Shown here one piece after another: positions 1-7,091 of a stretch of DNA of 16,064 bases (the stretch's first letter is position 1; every line of letters starts with the position of its first letter). Origin of the DNA: CAZXEU01 sp964639665 (lineage in GTDB: Bacteria; Bacteroidota; Rhodothermia; Rhodothermales; Bin80); the NCBI GenBank assembly GCA_964639665.1, contig CAZXEU010000167.1:1-16064 (forward strand), in the 5' to 3' direction. Under the pieces are notes generated by a model. It saw nothing but the letters and a program-made list of their open reading frames with translations. It did no database searches and was not told the origin of the DNA. The position numbers and the translations under genes are program-made.

Positions 1-765
1 GCCCAGGAGCGTCTTGCCGGTGCCGGGCGGTCCCACCAGGAGCACACCTTTCGGCAGCGCTCCGCCCAGCTTGGTGAATTTCTTGGGCTTCTGCAGGAAC
101 TCCACGACTTCAGCGACCTCCTCCTTGGCCTCGTCCAGTCCGGCCACATCCTTGAACGTGATGTTCTGGTCTCCCATGGCGTCAAAGAGGACCGCCTTGT
201 TCTTGCCGATGCTGAGGACCTGGGAACCTGGATTCATGCGGCGGATGAGAAAAATCCAGAGCCCGATCAATATTGCCAGCGGCAGAATCCACGTCAGCAC
301 GCCGCCCAGCCAGTTGTCCTCGTACGCAGCCTCGTACTGCACAAGTAGCTGGCCTTCTTCCCGCGCCTCGCGGTTATGGGTATCCAGAAACTCGACCAGG
401 CCGTGCGACTCGGTCTTGATGGTCGTGAAATTGCCGCCGGACTGGCTGGAAGAGCCCAGAATGGAGTCCCTGGACTCGGGCACCTCGACATGTCCCTCGC
501 TCACTGCCGAAGAGGTAAAAGCCCCTTCTATCCTGCGATCATTGATGATGCGGACTTTTTCGACGTACCCTTTTTCCACGTAGTCGAGAAACGTGCTGTA
601 CTCTATGGTATTGGTATCTACGCCCCGCCAGAAGAAAACCAGGTTGATCAAGAGAAAGATGAAGAGGATGGCGTACATCCACATGGAGATCTTCATGCGG
701 CCCGTCGGCGGCATGCGATGCTTCTCCGCAGGTCGCTCTTCCGGATTACGCTGCTCCTGTGCCAT
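1..765 (-). CDS. ftsH: ATP-dependent zinc metalloprotease FtsH, N-terminal part (cut by window edge)
   Basis: Membrane-anchored AAA+ protease that unfolds and degrades membrane and regulatory proteins. The reading frame is open from the ATG at 765-763 to the window edge and gives 255 residues. Residues about 28-47 form a first membrane segment (IFLLINLVFFW core). Residues about 48-151 form the exported domain, with a Ser/Gly-rich stretch at 102-111. Residues about 152-175 form a second membrane segment followed by IRRMNPGSQ. The AAA start follows with ITFKDVAGLDEAKEE (202-216) and the Walker A motif GPPGTGKT at 245-252. The layout TM-periplasmic-TM-AAA and the DVAGLDEAKEE motif are diagnostic. 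Walker B, SRH and the HExxH zinc site lie beyond the window, so activity cannot be judged. It sits 54 bases downstream of the PorW-like gene in the same direction. No clear Shine-Dalgarno precedes the ATG. Confidence 0.93.
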   Translation of the reverse strand, partial: MAQEQRNPEERPAEKHRMPPTGRMKISMWMYAILFIFLLINLVFFWRGVDTNTIEYSTFLDYVEKGYVEKVRIINDRRIEGAFTSSAVSEGHVEVPESRDSILGSSSQSGGNFTTIKTESHGLVEFLDTHNREAREEGQLLVQYEAAYEDNWLGGVLTWILPLAILIGLWIFLIRRMNPGSQVLSIGKNKAVLFDAMGDQNITFKDVAGLDEAKEEVAEVVEFLQKPKKFTKLGGALPKGVLLVGPPGTGKTLLG

Positions 766-819
766 GGCTGGCGAGTGTTGATTGGCCGGGCCGAACGGAG
801 GTATACCGAAGGTTTCCGT

Positions 820-3717
820 TCAGTGTTTCGCTTCCTGGCGCGCGGGTAGGCGCACGACGCGGGAGCCGGGAGGCAGGAACCCGGAGTACTCTTCCATCAG
901 CGCCTCCACTTCCTGCCGCGTTTCGAAAAGCCCGATGCCGATGCGAAACACGACGTCGCCATCCTCGATGGCCGTGAAGACATCGATGGGCTGCGGAAAG
1001 TCTTCAATGGAGCGCCCGAAATTGCGGGCAAATCCAAGCGCGGACTCGTGGCTTTGCTCTGTGCGCACGACAAGCGTATACCCTCCGGCATACCAGTCGA
1101 TGAGACCTAGGCCGGCCTGGGCGGCCTCACCCAACACTTCCTGCTGGACCGGCTCCTCCGGTCGAGCTCTCTCCATCGCAGCGCCAAAGGCTGCCACCGG
1201 CGGAAGTGATACGTCAGCGGCATTCGTCACCTGCCCCGCGGCGCCCTGCGCTGCCAGCGAGTCTGCCTCGAAAGCTGCATCCAGCGTGTCCGGCGCGGCA
1301 AGACCCGCCAGCGTATCCGCCGCCGAGCTGTCCACGGGAGGATGCAGCATGGCCCAGTGCTCGGAAAGGGCCGCCACCATCCGGTCGGCGTGCCGCCGCT
1401 CCGGTGCTTCCGGATAAAGATCCGACAGTCTGCGGTACAAGAACGGAAGGTTCAGCGAGTCGGCATTCGTGCTGTCGGATGCCGGCGCAAGCCAGAATTG
1501 CTGCCCCGGCGGCGCCGTCGTATCCAGTTCAAGCGGAAGCTTGGCAAATATGTCCAGACTGTCCCTGGCAGCCCACTCAAGGTAGGCCCTGCCGGCCGCC
1601 AACAGGGCGCGCGGGGCAACCGGAGTGGTGGAGTAGTCCGCGGCAACGGTGACCAGGCTGTCCAGTGCGGCGCCGAAGTCGCCATCCTGCCACGTGGCGT
1701 GCGCGCCGGCATAGGCCGCCTCCGCACGCGTGAGCGAATCGGCAGGCACCGCTGACGCGGTCTCCAGGCCAAGCCGTTCGGCCGCCTGGTGGGCGAGCTC
1801 GGAGTGCGCATCACCTTCCATTATATCCCGGTACAGGGTCCGCGCCGCCAGTGTATCCCCGAGCGACAGCTGCATTTCGGCCAGGGCAAAGTACGCACGC
1901 TGGGCCACGGGCTCCTCGCCGCTTTCCTCGATGACCAGCCGGTACCACGCTGCCGCGGAGTCCGGCATGTTCATCGAAAGAAAAAGCACGTTGGCCAGCT
2001 CGTATCTCGCTAGCGCGCGCTCACTGAGCATGATACGCTGGCTGGTGGAATCACGAGGTACATCGGATATGTCCACAAACGGCAGGTCGTCCCCCAACCG
2101 CGCAAAGCTCGCTGCCATGTCGAATTCCTCCACTTCCCCCGTCTCGGCCAGTGCCGTGACGGCATCAATCCGGCGCCAGTTGGGCGCCAGCGGTCGCTCG
2201 CCCCAGACAAGGAAGAAATCGGACAACGCTTCCTGCATGCGCGCAGGATCCCTATGGTACAGGAAGCCTGCGTCTGCCGCCCCTCCCTGGCCTATGTCCT
2301 TGCCTTGCGGCGTCCGCCCCCCGAATCCGTCGTCCATGGCTCCCACATCCCGGCCCCGGAACTGAGATTCCGCCTGCCGGCGCTCCATGAGCCGCTGCTG
2401 CTCCAGCTGCTCCTCCTTCAGGCGCTGCCGTAGTTCCAGAATGGCCGCGTCGAACGTGCTGTCATCAAGGCTGCCGAGATACAGCAGTGAATCCATGTAG
2501 GCGATGCGGTCCAGCACGTCCGTGTAGTTCAGGAAAATGCGTGCCTGCTCGTCTCCATCCGTGATGGCGCCGGGCGCGAACTGGGGCGGAGCGGAACCAC
2601 CTGCCGATCCCACCAGGGAAACCGTCGCGCTTGATCCCAGATTCCGCTGCGCCGTGTCGAAATGCGCTGCGGCATACGGAAAGTCCAGAAGGATATCCCG
2701 GTAAAACGTGCCCAGCGAGTAGTGCGTCGGACCTCGAACAATCCCGCCATTGGCCGTCGGGTCGTACAGCAATTCGTCAAATATGGTCAGCGCCTCGTCG
2801 TAGTAGCCCATGACCTGGAGGATGCGGCCCCGGAGATAGGCCAGCTCCGCCCGGTGTTCGTAATTCTTGTCGTCCCGCTCCATGCGACGCAGCGCACGCA
2901 TCGCTACCGCCGGGTCGCCGTGCTCTCCCTGGACGCGCACCGCGCTGTACTGGGCCGCGTACGACAACTCGTAAGGCGGCTTGAGCTCCTCTACAGCCTC
3001 GTACGCTTCGACGGCCTCGCCGTGGCGCTCAAGGACCTCGTACACCTGACCCAAAAGAAACTGGGCCCGGGCCGCAAGCTGCTGGTCCCTGGCGCCGGCA
3101 AGGCCCGCCGCCAGCTCGTTTGCCGCCTCTTCCCAATTCTCGCGCTGCACATGCAATTCTGCCAAAGCCAGGCGCAGCTGCGGTTCCCAGCGCCGGTCAA
3201 CGTCCTCACGGCTGAGCGTCGCCTGCAGGTGATCGTATGCGGCTTCAAAGTCTCCGCTGGCGATATATGTGCGTGCCAGCCAGAATCGCGCCCGGTCGTG
3301 CAGCGGGGACTCCAGCGTGAGCACTTCCTGGAATTTCTGTCCGGCACCCACGTAGTTGCGGGTATAGAACCAGGCTTCGCCGATGACCATCATGGCATCG
3401 TCGACCCATTTGGAATTGGGATGCTCTCGCAGAATGTCGGCGCCCTTCGTGATCGCATCCTCGAAGGGCTGGCGTTGGGTCATGGCACGCCCGCCGCCAC
3501 CAAACACGGGCAGAAAGACGTCCTGGTCCACCACCTGGCGGGTCATTTGCTCCTCCAGAGCCCTTACTCCCTCTTCCAGCGCCTTTTCCGCATTGTAGTA
3601 CGTGTTGTAGTACGCGGAAAAATTGTCGAGCCGGCTACCTACGAAGGAAAGACGTCCGCACCCTGTTACTGCCAGCGTTGCAACCAGCGAATAGAGGAAA
3701 TAGCGACCCATGTGCAT
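820..3717 (-). CDS. PorW/SprE-like TPR lipoprotein with C-terminal SPOR-like domain
   Basis: Large tetratricopeptide-repeat lipoprotein of 965 residues. The N-terminus is a lipoprotein signal with lipobox VTGC, lipidated Cys20. It is followed by NFSAYYNTYYNA (32-43), which resembles the conserved N-terminus of PorW/SprE lipoproteins of the Bacteroidota type IX secretion and gliding machinery. Helical TPR-like pairs fill much of residues 60-330 and 560-760 (for example ARFWLARTYIASGDFEAAYDHL). A charged Glu/Gln/Arg coiled-coil-like stretch lies near 425-455. The end (about 878-957, starting GGYTLVVRTEQ) has the length and alternating pattern of a SPOR peptidoglycan-binding domain. Length is near the PorW family's. 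The pyk stop lies 24 bases upstream and ftsH follows, so an operon is likely. The TPR lipoprotein call is firm. The role in T9SS is inferred from family resemblance only, because no other por/gld gene is in the window. An alternative start is Met3 (3711). Confidence 0.75.
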   Translation of the reverse strand: MHMGRYFLYSLVATLAVTGCGRLSFVGSRLDNFSAYYNTYYNAEKALEEGVRALEEQMTRQVVDQDVFLPVFGGGGRAMTQRQPFEDAITKGADILREHPNSKWVDDAMMVIGEAWFYTRNYVGAGQKFQEVLTLESPLHDRARFWLARTYIASGDFEAAYDHLQATLSREDVDRRWEPQLRLALAELHVQRENWEEAANELAAGLAGARDQQLAARAQFLLGQVYEVLERHGEAVEAYEAVEELKPPYELSYAAQYSAVRVQGEHGDPAVAMRALRRMERDDKNYEHRAELAYLRGRILQVMGYYDEALTIFDELLYDPTANGGIVRGPTHYSLGTFYRDILLDFPYAAAHFDTAQRNLGSSATVSLVGSAGGSAPPQFAPGAITDGDEQARIFLNYTDVLDRIAYMDSLLYLGSLDDSTFDAAILELRQRLKEEQLEQQRLMERRQAESQFRGRDVGAMDDGFGGRTPQGKDIGQGGAADAGFLYHRDPARMQEALSDFFLVWGERPLAPNWRRIDAVTALAETGEVEEFDMAASFARLGDDLPFVDISDVPRDSTSQRIMLSERALARYELANVLFLSMNMPDSAAAWYRLVIEESGEEPVAQRAYFALAEMQLSLGDTLAARTLYRDIMEGDAHSELAHQAAERLGLETASAVPADSLTRAEAAYAGAHATWQDGDFGAALDSLVTVAADYSTTPVAPRALLAAGRAYLEWAARDSLDIFAKLPLELDTTAPPGQQFWLAPASDSTNADSLNLPFLYRRLSDLYPEAPERRHADRMVAALSEHWAMLHPPVDSSAADTLAGLAAPDTLDAAFEADSLAAQGAAGQVTNAADVSLPPVAAFGAAMERARPEEPVQQEVLGEAAQAGLGLIDWYAGGYTLVVRTEQSHESALGFARNFGRSIEDFPQPIDVFTAIEDGDVVFRIGIGLFETRQEVEALMEEYSGFLPPGSRVVRLPARQEAKH

Positions 3718-3741
3718 CCGGTGCTTTCAGGCAGGCGCGTA

Positions 3742-5181
3742 TCAGGCTATCTGGCACACGTGGACCATGTTGGTAGGGCCCCGTCTGGTAAGCGGCATAC
3801 CGGCGGTTACGACGACATAATCGCCACGCCGCACCAGCCCGTTCCGAAGCAGCGTCTCCTGCACTACGCCCACGCCCGTGTCCGTATCGTTTTGGAAGCG
3901 GATGTGGAATCCTTTTGTTCCCCAAAGAAGACCGAGCTGACCCACAACGCGCGGCTCGTCCGTAAAGGCATAAACAGGCATGCGGGGACGGTGCCGGGCA
4001 ATCGACCGGGCTGTTGCTCCGGAGTGCGTCAGGCACGCGACGGCGACGGCCCCCACGTGTTCGGCAAGCTGGCAGGCGGTAAGGCTTGCGGACTCGGAGA
4101 CATCATGTCTTTCCACAATGGAGGCCAGAATCTCGGGCAGTCGCCTGCCGTCCGCCGGCAGCCGACGCCGGTGGCGCTCCGCCTCTTCCACAATGCGGGA
4201 CATGGCCTGTACAGCCACAACCGGATACATTCCCACTGCCGTTTCCTCGGAGAGCATGACGCAGTCCGTGCCGTCAAGCACGGCGTTGGCCACATCGCTG
4301 GCTTCGGCGCGCGTCGGCCGCCGATGCTCAACCATGCTCTCCAGCATCTGCGTGGCTGTAATCACCGGCTTTCCGGCAATGCGACACTTGCGGATGACTC
4401 GCTTCTGCACGATGGGCACCTGCGACATGGGCATTTCGATGCCCAGGTCGCCTCGCGCCACCATGATGCCATCGGAAACCGCCAGAATCTCGTCGATCCG
4501 GTCCACTGCCTCGGGTTTTTCAATCTTGGCAATGATGCTCGCCGGATGCCCTGCGCTTCGCAATTGCTGTCGCAGATGCACCACGTCCGTTTCGTCCCGC
4601 ACGAAAGAAAGCGCCACAAAGTGGACGCCCATTTCAATTCCCACGGAGAGGTCAGCGAGATCCTTCTCCGTAAGTGCCGGCCCCCGCGGGCGCAAGCGCG
4701 GAAGATTGACTCCCTTGCGCGACTGGAGGAGGCCTCCCACCACCACTTCCGCCACTACGTCCGTGCCACGGGTTTCCACTACCTTGAGCTCGAGAAGACC
4801 GTCGTTGATGAGAATGCGCCCCCCCTTGGTAATGTCCTTGGCAAGGGAATCATAACTGATGTGAACAACCGACGACGTGCTTTCCTGCGCCGGATCCGAC
4901 GTCAGCACCAGACGCTCTCCACGGATCAACTCGACTTCACCGCCACGCACTGCCCCTACCCGAATGCGCGGCCCCTGCAGGTCTTGCAGCAGGGATACCT
5001 GTCGGCCAAGCCTGCTCGCCTCTTCCTGGACCAGTGTGGCGGCAAACCGGTGGTCATCATGGATTCCATGCGAGAAGTTCAAACGCGCCACGTCCGTTCC
5101 GGCCGCCACCAGGTCATGGATGGTTTCACGGTTGCAGGACGCCGGACCGATGGTCGATATGATCTTGGTATGTCGCTCCAT
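3742..5181 (-). CDS. pyk: Pyruvate kinase
   Basis: Converts phosphoenolpyruvate and ADP to pyruvate and ATP, the last step of glycolysis, in the cytoplasm. The 479-residue protein has the usual bacterial length. Visible hallmarks are the N-terminal TKIISTIGPAS, the ARLNFSHG substrate-site segment (about 33-40), the active-site signature around IIAKIEKPEAVDRI with its catalytic Lys, the Mg-binding VARGDLGIEMP, KPVITATQMLESM, and a C-terminal lobe containing SGATARSIARHRP. The start MERHTK matches the family start closely and no nearby upstream ATG competes. The gene is divergent from the PHP gene copy 1 across 166 bases and leads the PorW-like and ftsH genes. Its first 157 codons or so belong to a segment that is duplicated downstream as a decayed relic at 6461-6928. 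The intact copy shows no frame damage. Confidence 0.97.
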   Translation of the reverse strand: MERHTKIISTIGPASCNRETIHDLVAAGTDVARLNFSHGIHDDHRFAATLVQEEASRLGRQVSLLQDLQGPRIRVGAVRGGEVELIRGERLVLTSDPAQESTSSVVHISYDSLAKDITKGGRILINDGLLELKVVETRGTDVVAEVVVGGLLQSRKGVNLPRLRPRGPALTEKDLADLSVGIEMGVHFVALSFVRDETDVVHLRQQLRSAGHPASIIAKIEKPEAVDRIDEILAVSDGIMVARGDLGIEMPMSQVPIVQKRVIRKCRIAGKPVITATQMLESMVEHRRPTRAEASDVANAVLDGTDCVMLSEETAVGMYPVVAVQAMSRIVEEAERHRRRLPADGRRLPEILASIVERHDVSESASLTACQLAEHVGAVAVACLTHSGATARSIARHRPRMPVYAFTDEPRVVGQLGLLWGTKGFHIRFQNDTDTGVGVVQETLLRNGLVRRGDYVVVTAGMPLTRRGPTNMVHVCQIA

Positions 5182-5347
5182 TGGCTTGCATGCTGGAATA
5201 AGCCCCCGGAAAACTCTGTGGGAGCGATCCCGCGTCGGAATTAACAGTAATACGCTTTACACCTGTACTCGTTACTCTCGCGTAACTTAGGTACTTCAGC
5301 AGGCCATCCGGTCCCTGCTTGCGAAGGTACACCAGATCCTCCCAGCC
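5182..5347. promoter_or_regulatory. Divergent intergenic region between pyk and PHP gene copy 1
   Basis: These 166 bases must hold the start signals for both pyk (leftward) and the PHP gene (rightward). I see no textbook -35/-10 pair on either strand that I would defend. Half of it (about 5225-5288) is clearly alignable with the second copy's spacer (about 6972-7036), including a strongly conserved block described separately. The last bases before the PHP ATG (CAGATCCTCCCAGCC) are also kept in both copies. Confidence 0.5.
5267..5288. promoter_or_regulatory. Conserved block with dyad in duplicated spacer, copy 1
   Basis: The block ACTCGTTACTCTYGCGTAA is kept between the two copies of a spacer that has otherwise drifted. 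It contains the dyad GTTAC-tctcgc-GTAAC at 5271-5286, a perfect 5-base inverted repeat with a 6-base spacer. It lies about 61 bases before the PHP start codon and about 90 before pyk, so it could be an operator or part of a promoter for either gene. The function is inferred only from conservation and position. Confidence 0.35.
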
Positions 5348-5430
5348 ATGCATTTGAATCGCCTCCTCCCCGCCATTCTATTCGGATCCTGCACCCTGGC
5401 CGCGTACGGACAGGATCGTGTCATAATCCT
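5348..5430 (+). other. Orphaned signal-peptide frame of PHP gene copy 1
   Basis: ATG at 5348 opens a frame coding MHLNRLLPAILFGSCTLAAY-GQDR, nearly the same as the signal peptide of copy 2 (MHLSRLLPTVLFGSCTLAAL-GQDR). In copy 2 this runs directly into the PHP domain. Here one extra base near 5421-5430 (TCATAATCC against copy 2 CCATCACG before the shared TTTCCGGACGTGG) throws it into another frame, which runs on with unrelated residues to a stop at 5758. As written, the leader is detached from the enzyme. It could be a real mutation or a base-calling error. The indel is not in a long homopolymer. Confidence 0.75.
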
Positions 5431-5438
5431 TTCCGGAC

Positions 5439-6458
5439 GTGGAATCCTATCTCACGCTCGCGTGCGATTTTCACATGCACACGGTCTTTTCGGACGGAAG
5501 CGTGTGGCCGAACATTCGCGTGCAGGAAGCGCTCAGAGACGGCCTCGACGCGATAGCGACAACGGAGCACCTGGAGTACCAACCGCACAGGGACGACATT
5601 CCCCACCCGGATCGCAACCGTGCATGGGAGATTGCAAGCGGGCACGCCGAAGGCGAGCCTCTTCTGGTCATCAACGGCTCGGAGATCACGCGCGGCATGC
5701 CGCCCGGGCATGCCAATGCCATATTTGTCGAGGATACCAACCGCCTATTGCTGGATGATCCCTTGGAAGTTTATCAGGAAGCCCGAAACCAAAATGCCTT
5801 CGTGTTCTGGAATCATCCGCACGGGACCGGGCAGCAAAGAGACGGCATAGCCACACTTTCAGACATGCACCGGATGCTGATAGCCGAGAATCTGCTGCAC
5901 GGCATAGAGGTCGCCAACAGCAACACGTATTCCGACGAGGCGCTGAGCATAGCGCTCGAGCATGACCTTACGCTCCTGGGCACGTCCGACATCCACGGCC
6001 TTGTGGATTGGAATTTCGAGGTCCCGAACGGGGGGCACCGCCCTGTCACCCTGGTATTTGCAACCGAGCGCACTAAGGAAGCCATCAAGGAGGCGCTCTT
6101 TGCCCGCCGGACGGCCGTCTGGTACCGAAACACGCTTATCGCGCGCGAGGCGGAACTTATGCCGCTTCTCGCCGCCTCGCTCGCCGCCGCGGACGCCCGC
6201 TACACGGGCCAGAGCACGGTGCTTGCTGTCACGCTGACCAACGATTCGGACGCACATTTCTTGCTCCGGAACCGATCACCCTACACTATCCACGCAGACG
6301 CCGACGTCATCCAGGTGCCGCCGCACGGCGAAACCACGATCAACGTCAAGACCGGTGAGGCCGTTTCTTCCCTTTCCATCGACTTCGAGGTACTGAACGC
6401 CCTGACAGCACCCGGAGCACACCCGGTGCTGACGCTGGAAATTGCTGTAGAGGGATAA
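5439..6458 (+). CDS. PHP-domain phosphodiesterase, copy 1 (signal peptide frameshifted off)
   Basis: Metal-dependent phosphoesterase of the PHP superfamily, related to exported bacterial phosphodiesterases of the Sb-PDE type. The frame gives 339 residues from a GTG at 5439. This GTG is only the first usable start in the frame and may not be used. All PHP metal-site motifs are present: DFHMH (H12, H14) with FSDG, TTEH (E43, H44), GSEITR (E82), FWNHP (H126), TSDIH (D184, H186). Residues from about 245 on form a beta-rich C-terminal domain of unknown role. The protein is by eye about 85% identical to copy 2 with no internal gaps, and ends AVEG where copy 2 ends TPEEN. Codons 19-47 differ from copy 2 at 11 of 29 codons, all silently, so the domain has been under selection since duplication. 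Without the leader (5348-5430) the protein would stay in the cytoplasm. The substrate is unknown. Confidence 0.82.
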   Translation: MESYLTLACDFHMHTVFSDGSVWPNIRVQEALRDGLDAIATTEHLEYQPHRDDIPHPDRNRAWEIASGHAEGEPLLVINGSEITRGMPPGHANAIFVEDTNRLLLDDPLEVYQEARNQNAFVFWNHPHGTGQQRDGIATLSDMHRMLIAENLLHGIEVANSNTYSDEALSIALEHDLTLLGTSDIHGLVDWNFEVPNGGHRPVTLVFATERTKEAIKEALFARRTAVWYRNTLIAREAELMPLLAASLAAADARYTGQSTVLAVTLTNDSDAHFLLRNRSPYTIHADADVIQVPPHGETTINVKTGEAVSSLSIDFEVLNALTAPGAHPVLTLEIAVEG

Positions 6459-6460
6459 CG

Positions 6461-6928
6461 GCCCTTGCGCAACGGAAGCGTGCCTACATCGACCGCTTCC
6501 GCCAATGCCTTCCGTGCCGTCGGTTCCAAAATGGATGGGCTCAAGAGACCCCTTTTTCATGAGACCGCAACCTCCTCCCGTAACAGTCTTCGCCAGCGAG
6601 TCGTAGGGGGCGGGAATGATCGCGGCGGCGCATTCCTGCGCGGGGAGGCAGCACAATGCGGTTTTCCCGGACCAGTTCTACTTCACCACCATGCACTGTC
6701 CCTATCCGCATGCCCGGCCACTGGAGGCCCTGCCAAGGGGACACTTGTCGGCCGAGGCTGTTCGCCTCTTCCCGGGCCAATCTAGCGGGACGCCGGTGGT
6801 CATCGCGGCTGCCGTGGTAGAAGTTCAACCGCGCCGCGTCCGTGCCTGCCTCCAACAAGGCCCGTACGTCTTCGCGGTCGCAGCACGCCGGCCCGATAGT
6901 CGGAAATAGCCTCGGTGGGTCGCTTTAT
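6461..6928 (-). pseudogene. Decayed duplicate of the pyruvate kinase N-terminus
   Basis: Relic matching about codons 1-157 of pyk. The sequence aligns along its whole length with 4711-5181. The start codon has become ATA (6928-6926). An extra base near codon 10 shifts the frame (TCCGACTATCGG against TCGACCATCGG). The middle still reads AGTDAARLNFYHG, GRQVSPWQGLQ and HGGEVELV in one frame. After IVLP the match continues in another frame as YDSLAKTVTGGG and further, showing a second shift. The substrate-site NFSHG has become NFYHG. There is no catalytic core, so no enzyme function is possible. Its loss, next to a PHP partner that stayed intact, indicates the pyk part was passenger DNA in the duplication. 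Confidence 0.92.
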
Positions 6929-7014
6929 TGACTTGTATACGAAAATGGGTCCTTTTAAGGATGCACAAAGCCCGATCCCGGTCCGGAATCAAGCGTGATA
7001 CTCAGTTCACTCGA

Positions 7015-7036
7015 ACTCGTTACTCTTGCGTAAATT
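7015..7036. promoter_or_regulatory. Conserved block with dyad in duplicated spacer, copy 2
   Basis: Counterpart of 5267-5288. It reads ACTCGTTACTCTTGCGTAA then ATT, with the core dyad TTAC-tcttgc-GTAA kept, although the outer base pair of the dyad is lost. It lies about 56 bases before the PHP copy 2 start codon. No -10/-35 pair can be assigned with confidence. In this copy the leftward gene is dead, so conservation here, if under selection, would serve the PHP gene. Confidence 0.35.
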
Positions 7037-7091
7037 GGAGGCCTCGGCCGGCCTATCCCTGCCTCCGAATACACACCAGATCCCCCCAGCC

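Larger units (their letters stand above)
4711..6458. repeat. Tandem duplication, copy 1 (pyk 5' part, intergenic, PHP gene 1)
   Basis: Left unit of a diverged direct tandem repeat of about 1748 bases. It contains codons 1 to about 157 of intact pyk, the 166-base divergent intergenic region, and the whole PHP gene copy 1 ending at its stop codon. The matching right unit starts at 6459, immediately after that stop codon. Left boundary is by eye: the match with the right unit becomes recognisable at CCCTTGCGC (4712-4720 against 6462-6470) and strong from about 4746. Gene order and orientation are the same in both units. Confidence 0.88.

Noticed and set aside
14..583. Open frame on the plus strand opposite ftsH
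   Set aside because: The minus strand gives an unmistakable FtsH N-terminus over the same bases.
2662..5244. Very long open frame on the plus strand opposite pyk and the PorW-like gene
   Set aside because: It is fully antisense to two clearly real genes. Its His/Arg/Pro-rich translation has no recognisable domain. Long antisense frames are expected in G+C-rich coding DNA.
5348..5760. Programmed frameshift joining leader and enzyme in PHP copy 1
   Set aside because: No slippery heptamer or downstream structure is apparent at 5415-5435, and the paralogue does not need one. A plain indel explains it better.
6276..6656. Leftward open frame spanning the end of PHP copy 1 and the pyk relic as a new gene
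   Set aside because: Part is antisense to PHP copy 1 and the rest is a fragment of the pyk relic in one of its shifted frames.
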